This document shows, piece after piece, positions 1 to 6,728 of a DNA stretch of 8,528 nucleotides; positions within the stretch are counted from its first letter, which is position 1, and each line of letters begins with the position of its first letter. The notes under the pieces were generated by a model. That model made no database searches, was not told where the DNA came from, and saw only the letters and a program-made list of their open reading frames with translations. The stretch spans positions 1 through 8,528 of the forward strand of contig DMRV01000312.1 of NCBI GenBank assembly GCA_003456455.1, given 5' to 3'. Source of the stretch: Flavobacteriales bacterium (GTDB lineage: Bacteria > Bacteroidota > Bacteroidia > UBA10329). Both the position numbers and the translations under genes were made by a program.

Positions 1-1206
1 GAAGGAAACAATGGTCTTGGGTTGATGCTGCTTGGAATGACGGGAGATGAAGTGCTTCCCGCAGATGTATATGCCAAGATTAAAGCCGATGCATTAAGCA
101 AGGTGCGTGGTACCGTTCAGGCGGATATTCTGAAGGAAGACCAAGCGCAGAACACCTGCATCTTCAGTACAGAATTTGCGCTGCGATTGATGGGCGATGT
201 GCAGCAGTATTTCATTGACAAAAATGTCCGGAACTTCTACTCCGTTTCTATTTCGGGGTATCACATTGCCGAAGCGGGTGCAAACCCAATATCACAACTC
301 GCTTTCACGCTTGCCAATGGCTTCACGTTTGTAGAATACTACCTGAGCCGTGGCATGGACATCAACAAGTTTGGTCCAAACCTGAGCTTCTTCTTCAGCA
401 ACGGAATTGACCCTGAATATGCGGTGATTGGCCGTGTAGCACGGAAGATTTGGTCGAAGGCGATGAAACTGAAATATGGTGCTGACCCACGAGCGCAAAT
501 GCTCAAGTATCACATTCAAACAAGCGGTAGAAGCTTGCACGCTCAGGAGATTGACTTCAACGACATACGAACTTCTTTACAGGCGCTTTATGCCATTTAC
601 GACAACTGCAACTCATTGCATACCAACGCTTATGATGAGGCCATTACAACGCCTACTGAGGAAAGCGTGCGGAGAGCGATGGCCATTCAGCTTATCATCA
701 ATAAGGAACTTGGTTTAGCCAAGAACGAGAACCCGATACAGGGTGCGTTTATCATTGAAGAACTGACCGACCTTGTAGAAGAAGCTGTGCTGATGGAATT
801 TGACCGTCTCACAGAGCGCGGTGGTGTCCTTGGAGCCATGGAAACCATGTACCAGCGCAGCAAGATTCAGGAAGAAAGCCTGTATTACGAAACGCTGAAA
901 CACACGGGGGAATTCCCAATTATTGGTGTGAACACATTCCTAAGCAGCAAAGGTTCTCCTACTATTCTACCAAAGGAGGTAATCCGCGCTACGGAAGAGG
1001 AAAAGCAGTATCAGATTGAAATGCTGAATAGCCTCCATCAAGCCAAGGAAAACCAAACCAAGACTTCGCTCAAGAAGCTACAGCAAGCGGCCATTCAAAA
1101 CGACAACATGTTTGAAGAAATGATGGAAGCTGCTAAGCATTGCTCCCTTGGACAAATTACCCACGCGCTGTTTGAAGTGGGCGGACAGTATAGGAGGAAT
1201 ATGTAA
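1..1206 (+). CDS. icmF: Fused isobutyryl-CoA mutase IcmF, C-terminal part (5' end outside window)
   Basis: The frame is open from base 1 to a TAA at 1204-1206, giving 401 residues of a protein usually near 1,100 residues, so the start lies upstream. The family is an adenosylcobalamin radical enzyme interconverting isobutyryl-CoA and n-butyryl-CoA; some members also act on isovaleryl/pivalyl-CoA. Family order is B12-binding domain, G-protein chaperone (MeaI-like), then the mutase barrel; only the barrel part is visible. Seen: VRGTVQADILKEDQAQNT, SISGYHIAEAGANPISQ, HIQTSGRSLHAQE, SLHTNAYDEA and the characteristic end FEVGGQYRRNM. Aligned from memory to Propionibacterium methylmalonyl-CoA mutase, the His of GYH (262-264) corresponds to His244. 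The Gln of QNT (148-150) takes the place of Arg207, the isobutyryl-type choice. There is no B12 domain after the barrel, as expected for IcmF. No break or frameshift is seen. Family assignment is near certain; substrate range is inferred. Confidence 0.96.
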   Translation, partial: EGNNGLGLMLLGMTGDEVLPADVYAKIKADALSKVRGTVQADILKEDQAQNTCIFSTEFALRLMGDVQQYFIDKNVRNFYSVSISGYHIAEAGANPISQLAFTLANGFTFVEYYLSRGMDINKFGPNLSFFFSNGIDPEYAVIGRVARKIWSKAMKLKYGADPRAQMLKYHIQTSGRSLHAQEIDFNDIRTSLQALYAIYDNCNSLHTNAYDEAITTPTEESVRRAMAIQLIINKELGLAKNENPIQGAFIIEELTDLVEEAVLMEFDRLTERGGVLGAMETMYQRSKIQEESLYYETLKHTGEFPIIGVNTFLSSKGSPTILPKEVIRATEEEKQYQIEMLNSLHQAKENQTKTSLKKLQQAAIQNDNMFEEMMEAAKHCSLGQITHALFEVGGQYRRNM

Positions 1207-1241
1207 ATAATCACATCAATAACAAATCAAATTCAAATCAC

Positions 1242-1973
1242 ATGAATAAATCACTTTTTACAATTGTCTTATTACTCGTATGCACTTGTTTCTGCCAAGG
1301 CCAAGACACTATAAAATGGCTAGATATGGCCAGTTTTGAATCTGCTATAGAAAAGGAAGACAAGCCATCATTCATCTACATAAAAGAAAGTAAAGATGAA
1401 CAGATGCGAGGCAGGGAGGATGATGGGCGCTTCAAAGAAATGCAAAGCAGAATGCTCGATTTCCTGAAGGACAGTAATTTAATTACAGTGTTAAATGAAA
1501 ATTTCAACTGTTACCGTTTTGACCTAGCAGCAGATAGCATCGTCTTCAAGGGGGTAACCTATAAAAAAGGTGAGCAACGAGGCCGAACTAGTCATGAATT
1601 TGTTCCTGTTTTAACAGATAGCGATAGAAATAGACTTCCAGCTGTAGTGATTAGGGATAAGACTTTTAAACTCTATGAATTCAAGATGAGGCCTTCGCAA
1701 CTAGAAGAAATGAAAATATTATTGGCTGCTGAAAAGTTAAAAGTTAATTACCTAGAGGAAAACCTTGCAGAAGATAGCAAACTACTTAGCGAAAACTCTA
1801 GAACTTTAGAAAGAGCGGAGAGGCAAGTAAAATCGGAAGAAGCCAACTTGGAAAAGTTGGATAAATCAATTTTCAGTGGTCGCCAAGAAGCGAGCTCCCT
1901 AATCAAAAAGCTCAATTATTTCCTAGATGAGGCTTTTAAAGAAATGGACTTGCAGACCTACGAAGGTCTTTAA
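1242..1973 (+). CDS. Secreted thioredoxin-fold-like protein without redox cysteines, with coiled-coil tail
   Basis: This is a 243-residue protein with a signal peptide (hydrophobic residues 5-17, likely cut after Gly20, CQG|QD). There is no good lipobox, so it is probably periplasmic or exported. Residues 24-160 follow the layout of exported Bacteroidetes thioredoxin-like proteins: a strand ending in FIYI (44-47), NENFNCYRFD (85-94), a VFKGVTY segment (101-107), HEF (118-120), and RLPAVVIRD (131-139) with a probable cis-proline at 133. The WCxxC-type site expected after residue 46 is absent (YIKESKDEQM), so thiol oxidoreductase activity is unlikely. Residues 162-208 are Glu/Lys/Leu-rich and predicted to form a coiled coil. 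The ATG lies 35 bp after icmF, in an A/T-rich leader with no Shine-Dalgarno, so cotranscription with icmF is possible. The gene looks more AT-rich than icmF. The fold assignment is by eye and the role is unknown. Confidence 0.8.
   Translation: MNKSLFTIVLLLVCTCFCQGQDTIKWLDMASFESAIEKEDKPSFIYIKESKDEQMRGREDDGRFKEMQSRMLDFLKDSNLITVLNENFNCYRFDLAADSIVFKGVTYKKGEQRGRTSHEFVPVLTDSDRNRLPAVVIRDKTFKLYEFKMRPSQLEEMKILLAAEKLKVNYLEENLAEDSKLLSENSRTLERAERQVKSEEANLEKLDKSIFSGRQEASSLIKKLNYFLDEAFKEMDLQTYEGL
1954..1972 (+). terminator. Possible weak terminator hairpin over the stop codon
   Basis: AGACCT (1954-1959) and AGGTCT (1964-1969) form a perfect 6-bp stem around a 4-nt loop. They are followed by TTTAATTA, a short and imperfect T stretch. 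The hairpin sits on the last codons of the preceding gene. It could end that transcript, but the T tract is poor and no test was run. Confidence 0.3.
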
Positions 1974-2131
1974 TTACAAAGCGGTCAATGCTGCTCGCTT
2001 TGCTGCAATACGTGCTTCTTGTTAGGTTTTTCACTGAGGGCTGATTGAGCATAACATTAACAGACCAGAAAAATCAACCGGGTTCCTAGCCAGATATCAA
2101 CTGATATTACAACGTATAAATACCGCTAAAT
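1974..2131. repeat. Intergenic region with nested dyad symmetry
   Basis: The 158 bp between the thioredoxin-like gene and the T9SS cargo gene hold no supported gene. CAAAGCG (1977-1983) and CGCTTTG (1996-2002) are a perfect 7-bp inverted repeat with a 12-nt loop. A longer imperfect palindrome spans about 1976-2022: ACAA pairs with TTGT, AGC with GCT, and TGC.GC with GC.GCA, with two bulged bases. It is followed by GTTAGGT (2021-2027). ATATC-AACT-GATAT near 2094-2107 is a small extra dyad. The region must also contain the start signals of the next gene, but I see no clear TAnnTTTG box. Confidence 0.5.
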
Positions 2132-4132
2132 ATGAGAAAGTTCATTTTTATAATTCCCTGTCTTTACTCACTTTCCACATTTTCTCAGAACCTAGACAGC
2201 CTGCTATGTACTCCCTACATAAATAGTGGTCAATTCATTTCAAATACAGGCAACCAAAGTTTTATTAGCACCTATTCGGCCTCAGGTTCTACTTGGGCTG
2301 TAGATAGCTTTCCGGAGAGTATGGTATTTCATGCACAATTGGATTATACTGACCCAACCGATTCTGCTCAGTCATACAGCCTTAGGATTGGGAAGGGTGG
2401 AAATATCTATTCATTTCGTGGAGCATTTGGCGAATCGGTTCCTCCGCAGTGGAGAAACCCGAATTGGGCACAGCCTTCATATGGAGGCGGTACTTCTTAC
2501 GCTCCTTGGGTTGATGAGGTGTGGCAAATGGTTGCAGTGGATGGTGCTTTGAATAATGTGCCAGACTCGTCATATTTCATTCATCAAGCTGGCGTGTACC
2601 TGAAAACACCAGAGCAGACAGAGCCATTTTACTCACCAATGTTAGCCGAGTATTACAATGAGGATGATAGGTCATACAGTGTGGTTAACTGGGGTCAACA
2701 GGCACATACCGAAGACCTTCAGAACATCAATTTTAGATCTGATATGCTGTATTATACTCGCTATACGGTTATTGGAGATGGCATACTACAAGTTGATAAT
2801 ATGATGTACAACTTCGGACAAGACAATATCAACTTCATTAATGTACCCTGGGGCGGAGTTAGAAATTCTAGTCTAGATCATTTCTTTATCTCAGACCCAT
2901 CTGGTAATTACACATTAGAAGAGGGTTTATATGGGCAAACTCCGGTTATACAGACCGCAAATACAGCCGGCTGGGTTGCATGGTCAAACGATAGCTTAGG
3001 GAATTCTCCGGTTTTGGCAATGGCCCACCCAACAACCACAAGCACCAACAATAATGTGTTTAGATATGGTGATGCCGGAAACCTTTCCAGTGCAAATAAC
3101 CAAAGAGATTATCATGTTTTTGAGATGATTCGATTTCCATCAAATGAGCAGCTATCTTTTGGAACAGCATTGAGTTTCCGATTCTTTTATGTTTTGGGAG
3201 AAAACGTTGATTCAGTTCGAAGTACAATCAATAATAATGGATTAGTAAATGCGGCATTCGATTCTGATTTCATACCTCAAAAATGGGAGGTCGATTCCAT
3301 AGGGTACAACGTACATGCGAATGGTGCTGGATTTAATGTGAGTCAGAGTTCAACTGGGTTAGTTCTTCGTTCGGTACCTTACTTGAACAGTTATCCATTA
3401 TTCCTTATTACGTCTAACCAAGGGCAGGCAATAACATCAGACCCTTATCATTATTCTCCAACAACCTATGATGGTGTAACCGAGAATATTGAACTACTTG
3501 GTTTTTTGGATAATCAGAGTAGAGTGGCCGTACAGTATGATACTATCTGCAACGGAGAATCATATTTATTTCCTGATGGGAATAGTCAAACCCTCATTAC
3601 TAGCCAGGCCTACATTAGTGCCATCAATTCCGTTCAGACTGATTGGGACAGCATAGTTTTTACCCATGTTTCGGTTGTTGACCTAGATACTACTGTGGAG
3701 CAATTGGGCAGCACATTGCAAAGTGCTGCGCTAGATGTTGACTATCAATGGCTTGATTGTGACAATAATTACCTAGCTATTTTAGGAGAAACGGATTCAA
3801 TACTTGAACCTGTTACAGGTGGTAATTATGCAGTGCAGTTGTCTTTTGAAGAATGTGTGGACACATCAGATTGTTTTGAGATATTGTTGGTAGGGCAACT
3901 GGAACAAGATAGATTTATTACATTTAAAATTCACCCTAACCCAAGCACAGGCATCTACCAAGTGCAAGGAACTGGAACGATTACAGTCCATAATGCTTTG
4001 GGAGACCTCATCCTTAGAAAGAATATCTCAGGTAACGCAACTATAGACCTAAGCAACCAAGCAAACGGCATTTACACTCTGCAACTACAGACCGAAAAAG
4101 GAACTCTTACCAGTAAACTGATAAAACAATGA
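2132..4132 (+). CDS. Large secreted protein with T9SS (Por) C-terminal sorting domain
   Basis: This is a 666-residue exported protein. Residues 1-19 are a signal peptide, likely cut before QNLDS. Residues 595-666 are a type A type-IX-secretion sorting domain: HPNPSTG at 601-607, a NALGDLI turn, NGIYTLQL, and a final TSKLIKQ. The T9SS carries such cargo across the outer membrane, where the domain is removed and the protein released or anchored. Residues 469-514 start with a TICNGESYLFPDG motif. Residues 515-585 resemble an adhesin-like module common in Bacteroidetes surface proteins (DTTVEQ, YQWLDCDN, NYAVQL, ECVDTSDC), whose Cys residues could form disulfides. The main N-terminal part (about 20-465) is rich in Trp, Tyr, Asn and Ser and probably beta. 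It contains RIGKGGNIYSFRG (85-97) and PWVDEVWQ (125-132), which look like family signatures. I cannot name its activity; glycan binding or hydrolysis is a guess. The start is fixed by the signal peptide; no Shine-Dalgarno is present. Confidence 0.9.
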   Translation: MRKFIFIIPCLYSLSTFSQNLDSLLCTPYINSGQFISNTGNQSFISTYSASGSTWAVDSFPESMVFHAQLDYTDPTDSAQSYSLRIGKGGNIYSFRGAFGESVPPQWRNPNWAQPSYGGGTSYAPWVDEVWQMVAVDGALNNVPDSSYFIHQAGVYLKTPEQTEPFYSPMLAEYYNEDDRSYSVVNWGQQAHTEDLQNINFRSDMLYYTRYTVIGDGILQVDNMMYNFGQDNINFINVPWGGVRNSSLDHFFISDPSGNYTLEEGLYGQTPVIQTANTAGWVAWSNDSLGNSPVLAMAHPTTTSTNNNVFRYGDAGNLSSANNQRDYHVFEMIRFPSNEQLSFGTALSFRFFYVLGENVDSVRSTINNNGLVNAAFDSDFIPQKWEVDSIGYNVHANGAGFNVSQSSTGLVLRSVPYLNSYPLFLITSNQGQAITSDPYHYSPTTYDGVTENIELLGFLDNQSRVAVQYDTICNGESYLFPDGNSQTLITSQAYISAINSVQTDWDSIVFTHVSVVDLDTTVEQLGSTLQSAALDVDYQWLDCDNNYLAILGETDSILEPVTGGNYAVQLSFEECVDTSDCFEILLVGQLEQDRFITFKIHPNPSTGIYQVQGTGTITVHNALGDLILRKNISGNATIDLSNQANGIYTLQLQTEKGTLTSKLIKQ

Positions 4133-4384
4133 AATACTTGCTATTAGCCAGAGCAAATCTCATGCAATAATCAGTTTAGTCTGAAGAGAATTTGTCTTCA
4201 TTCGGTTAGCATAGTATAGCAAACAGCAGTAGTCCTACCCCTAAATACTAACCTCAAGAAGATTCGTTATTCCCATCAGAGAAGCAGGCCGTTTATTACA
4301 TAGAATTGGAGTAATTCCTGAGCTGACAGAGAAAGCCGCATTACTGAGCAAAGGGATTTCTAGTTTGATTCTAAGGTTCATTAC
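4133..4384. other. Convergent intergenic region, no supported gene
   Basis: The 252 bp lie between the 3' ends of the T9SS cargo gene and the SRPBCC gene. A small stem TGAAGA (4182-4187) / TCTTCA (4195-4200) with a 7-nt loop is the only neat hairpin, and it has no T tract. A 13-codon frame opens at 4129 with ATGA overlap of the cargo stop. A start-less open stretch runs to the stop at 4384-4386. Neither resembles a known protein to me. The region may be decayed coding sequence or plain spacer. Confidence 0.5.
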
Positions 4385-4825
4385 TTAAGCGTTTAAATTT
4401 TCTACTCGGTTTTTTAATGCAGTATTCATTGCTTCGAAGCCTGCTTTGGTTTTCTCTCCAATCAAACCCATTACCAGTGCAACCAATACACCACTGAAGA
4501 TCTCGCCATGTATGAACTCCGTTTCGTTTTCAGATATTGACTTCAATTGGAAATAATGCTCACCATCAAAAAGCCCGGTGACGAAGAGCTTGCCTTTCCA
4601 CCTGAATTCTTTGTTCTCATCTCTAACCAGCACCAATGGCCTGAAGGTTTGGACAGCGCTTCCTTCCATTTTAATATCGTTAGTCAAATGCTGACCAACT
4701 TCTCCTTTGCCATCAATCTTAATCACAAACGGATTCCATTCCGGATAGGATTTAAAATCAGTGAGTACGTTCCACACATCATCAACGCTTGCGTTTATTC
4801 TAATTCTTGTTTCTAAATTTTTCAT
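4385..4825 (-). CDS. SRPBCC (START/Bet v1-fold) domain protein
   Basis: This is a 146-residue cytoplasmic protein made of one SRPBCC domain. Visible features are the N-terminal strand and helix (IRINASVDDVWNVLTDF, residues 8-24), the family hallmark YPEWNPFV (27-34), alternating strands through residue about 108 (GKGEVG, FRWKGKL, HYFQL, TEFIHGEIF), and a long C-terminal helix (about 112-142). The fold makes a deep hydrophobic cavity that binds lipids or other small apolar ligands, and some members are cyclases or stress-response proteins. The ligand here is unknown. Length is normal for a stand-alone domain. It is divergent from the AraC-family gene across 110 bp, an arrangement in which the regulator often controls its neighbour. 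The start at 4823-4825 begins directly before the first strand. Upstream, CAAATTTG (4852-4859) is one base off a -7 box, without a TTG at the right distance. Confidence 0.88.
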   Translation of the reverse strand: MKNLETRIRINASVDDVWNVLTDFKSYPEWNPFVIKIDGKGEVGQHLTNDIKMEGSAVQTFRPLVLVRDENKEFRWKGKLFVTGLFDGEHYFQLKSISENETEFIHGEIFSGVLVALVMGLIGEKTKAGFEAMNTALKNRVENLNA

Positions 4826-4880
4826 GACTTTTTTGTTTGGTTTAACAAGAGCAAATTTGGGGATGACTTGAATCCCACGT

Positions 4881-4918
4881 TTGGCAATTGACGCCTAATA
4901 ATTGACATTTCGTGCCAA
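4881..4918. promoter_or_regulatory. Candidate operator: inverted and direct repeats between SRPBCC and AraC genes
   Basis: TTGGCA (4881-4886) and TGCCAA (4913-4918) are a perfect 6-bp inverted repeat. Between and overlapping them lie two direct copies of AATTGAC (4886-4892 and 4900-4906), 14 bp apart. The second copy contains the TTG of the predicted AraC-gene promoter. AraC-family proteins commonly bind direct repeats next to or over the -35 region, so autoregulation and control of the divergent SRPBCC gene are plausible. This is inferred from position and repeats only. Confidence 0.4.
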
Positions 4919-4931
4919 CTCATTACATTTG
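4902..4931 (+). promoter_or_regulatory. Bacteroidetes-type promoter for the AraC-family gene
   Basis: TTG at 4902-4904 is followed after exactly 19 bp by TACATTTG (4924-4931), a perfect TAnnTTTG box. This is the form used by the primary sigma factor of Bacteroidetes. Only 4 nt (AGTT) separate the box from the ATG at 4936, so transcription would start at or within a few bases of the start codon. That implies a leaderless or nearly leaderless mRNA. Confidence 0.65.
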
Positions 4932-4935
4932 AGTT

Positions 4936-5943
4936 ATGACATTCTCAGGTCGATTTGTACTTAATATCATTCAGTTTGCCACTCAGCAAGGAGCAGGTTT
5001 CAACCAACTCTTAGCACTATCAGGATGTTCCATTGAGGAACTGAGTATTGAGGAGTCGCGCGTTGAGGCGAGTATTTACAATGCTGTGATTGAAGCTGCT
5101 TTAAAGAACACACAAGACCATGCTTTAGGATTACATCTAGGAGAGCATCTCAGTCTTTCAGCCGCTGGCCTGATTTACCAGATTGTGCAAACGAGTTCTA
5201 CTGTAGAAGAAGCGCTTCAATACTGTTGCGATTTCGCAAATCTCGGTTGCAGGGCGTTGCCACTTTCGTTACGAAAAACAGAAAATGAACTAATCGTTGA
5301 ACTCATTCCTGACCCGATTTGGGCAGAATCTTCTGCAAGTTCCGTTCACCATACTGCAGACGGAATTTTGGCTTTTACGCTACGTGAATTCCAAAACCTA
5401 ACGCTGCAAAAGCATCAGCCTACTTCGGTTCATATTCCACACGGAACGAGAGAAAATAGAGCGGAATACGAACGAGTATTTAAATGTCCTGTGGTTTATA
5501 GCTCGGAGGTGACTTCTATTCGATTTAAATTGAAGCACGTTCAAGAATCGGTAGTGACAAGCGATTATAACTTGCTTCAGGTTTTGGTACAACACGCATC
5601 CGAGAAACTAGCAACTATTGAGAGCGACACTGGTTTTACTACAGTAGTAAAACGTTCCATCATGAATATGGTGAAGCCAAAATTTCCGACCATAGAGGAA
5701 GTTGCAGCCAGTCTGAATTTGAGCGTTCGTTCTTTCCAGCGAAAGCTGAAGGAATTCGGAAAAACGTATAAAGGGCTCTTGAATGAAGTTCGGTTAGACC
5801 TTGCCAAATCTTACCTGAAAAAACCTGAGTTAAGTATTGGAGAAATCGCCTATTTACTCGATTATTCAGAACCAAGTGCGTTTATTCGTTCCTTTAAACG
5901 TTGGACAAAAAAAACACCATCACAATACAAACAGACTTTATGA
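4936..5943 (+). CDS. AraC-family transcriptional regulator (arabinose-binding-like N-domain, C-terminal HTH)
   Basis: This is a 335-residue DNA-binding regulator. The N-terminal part (about 20-205) resembles the arabinose-binding-type domain of OruR/VirS-like AraC proteins, with the typical segment ALGLHLGEHLSLSAAGLIY and a STVEEAL helix. The C-terminal part carries two helix-turn-helix motifs, PTIEEVAASLNLSVRSFQRK (from 251) and LSIGEIAYLLDY (299-310). The family signature follows at 316-332 (AFIRSFKRWTKKTPSQYK from 315). Length is normal for the group. The start at 4936 fits the family N-terminus; no nearby in-frame alternative is better. It is divergent from the SRPBCC gene. Its TGA (5941-5943) overlaps the ATG of the exodeoxyribonuclease III gene, so the two are probably translationally coupled. 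The inducer is unknown; members of this subgroup often respond to small organic or fatty molecules, which is inference here. Confidence 0.94.
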   Translation: MTFSGRFVLNIIQFATQQGAGFNQLLALSGCSIEELSIEESRVEASIYNAVIEAALKNTQDHALGLHLGEHLSLSAAGLIYQIVQTSSTVEEALQYCCDFANLGCRALPLSLRKTENELIVELIPDPIWAESSASSVHHTADGILAFTLREFQNLTLQKHQPTSVHIPHGTRENRAEYERVFKCPVVYSSEVTSIRFKLKHVQESVVTSDYNLLQVLVQHASEKLATIESDTGFTTVVKRSIMNMVKPKFPTIEEVAASLNLSVRSFQRKLKEFGKTYKGLLNEVRLDLAKSYLKKPELSIGEIAYLLDYSEPSAFIRSFKRWTKKTPSQYKQTL

Positions 5944-6701
5944 AACTTATCTCTTTTAACGTAAACGGAATTCGGGCCTCAGCAAAAAAAGGCCTATTAG
6001 AAAGCATCGAAAAAATGGATGCCGATGTAATAGGTTTTCAGGAAACCAAAGCCACAGAAGAACAGGTTAGAGAAGTGCTTTTCGGGTTGGATTATCACAT
6101 TTACGCATTTTCCGCTGAGAAGAAAGGTTACTCTGGAACAGCCATCATTTCAAAAACTGAAGCGTTGAGCTATCAATACGGCATCGGAATTCCTGAGCAC
6201 GATGACCAAGGACGAGCCATTACCTGCGAGTTTGAAGATTTCTATCTGCTGAATGTCTACGTTCCGAATTCCGGAAATGGACTAGTGCGCTTACCCTATC
6301 GGATGAATTGGGATGAAGCTTTGCTTGCCTACATCAAAGAATTAGAGAAGAAAAAGCCTGTCGTTTATTGTGGTGATTTGAATGTGGCTCATACCGAAAT
6401 GGATATCAAAAACGCTAAGTCGAACTACAACAAAACACCTGGTTATACGCAAGATGAGATTGACGGAATGAACCGCTACTTAGATGCTGGTTTGGTTGAC
6501 ACATTCCGAGCGCAACACCCAAATGAAATCAAGTACAGTTGGTGGAGTTACCGCGCCAATGCCCGTGAGAACAACGTTGGTTGGCGGTTAGACTATTTCC
6601 TTGTTTCAGAAAGCCTTATGCCCAAAGTAAAAGAGTCATTTATTCTGAATGATGTGCATGGTTCGGATCATTGCCCGGTTGGGGTTGAGATTACTCCGTA
6701 G
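5940..6701 (+). CDS. xth: Exodeoxyribonuclease III / AP endonuclease (ExoA/APE1-like)
   Basis: This is a 253-residue Mg-dependent enzyme of the endonuclease/exonuclease/phosphatase fold. It cuts DNA 5' of abasic sites and trims 3' blocks and 3' ends in base excision repair. The ATG at 5940-5942 is chosen because MKLISFNVNGIRA is the standard N-terminus of the family. The in-frame TTG at 5901 would only add 13 residues unlike the family. All catalytic residues are visible: Asn7, Glu35 (QETKA), Tyr107 (YVPNSG), Asp146 and Asn148 (GDLNVAH), Asp218 (WRLDYFLVS), Asp243-His244 (GSDHCPVG). They match APE1 N68, E96, Y171, D210, N212, D283, D308 and H309. The segment YNKTPGYTQDE and GLVDTFRAQHP place it with ExoA/APE1 rather than E. 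coli Xth. It overlaps the AraC-family stop by ATGA and precedes a GIY-YIG nuclease gene by 27 bp, so it is likely in their operon. Confidence 0.97.
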   Translation: MKLISFNVNGIRASAKKGLLESIEKMDADVIGFQETKATEEQVREVLFGLDYHIYAFSAEKKGYSGTAIISKTEALSYQYGIGIPEHDDQGRAITCEFEDFYLLNVYVPNSGNGLVRLPYRMNWDEALLAYIKELEKKKPVVYCGDLNVAHTEMDIKNAKSNYNKTPGYTQDEIDGMNRYLDAGLVDTFRAQHPNEIKYSWWSYRANARENNVGWRLDYFLVSESLMPKVKESFILNDVHGSDHCPVGVEITP

Positions 6702-6728
6702 ATTACAACACGAATAACTCTATTTATT

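Noticed and set aside
1977..2060. Minus-strand frame with plausible-looking residues (e.g. QEARIAAKRAALTAL) across the palindrome
   Set aside because: It is only about 15 codons between stops. The composition follows from the GC-rich repeat, with no evidence of a real peptide.
4129..4170. 13-codon frame with ATGA overlap after the T9SS cargo gene (MKYLLLARANLMQ)
   Set aside because: It starts like a signal peptide but stops at once. It is too short to support as a gene, and no continuation in another frame resembles a known protein.
4240..4386. Open stretch of about 48 codons on the plus strand without a start codon
   Set aside because: It has no ATG, no recognisable motif, and a position between convergent genes. 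It could be decayed coding sequence, but nothing supports a specific gene.
4547..4816. Open frame antisense to the SRPBCC gene
   Set aside because: The minus-strand frame has clear family motifs. The plus-strand frame has no recognisable domain and no promoter of its own, so it is a shadow.
5398..5875. Several minus-strand open frames inside the AraC-family gene
   Set aside because: They lie opposite the conserved helix-turn-helix coding region and show no family features.
5901..5942. TTG start for the exodeoxyribonuclease III gene, 13 codons upstream of the chosen ATG
   Set aside because: The extra residues (MDKKNTITIQTDF) do not match the family, which starts at MKLISFNVNGIRA. They also fall in the conserved end of the AraC-family frame.
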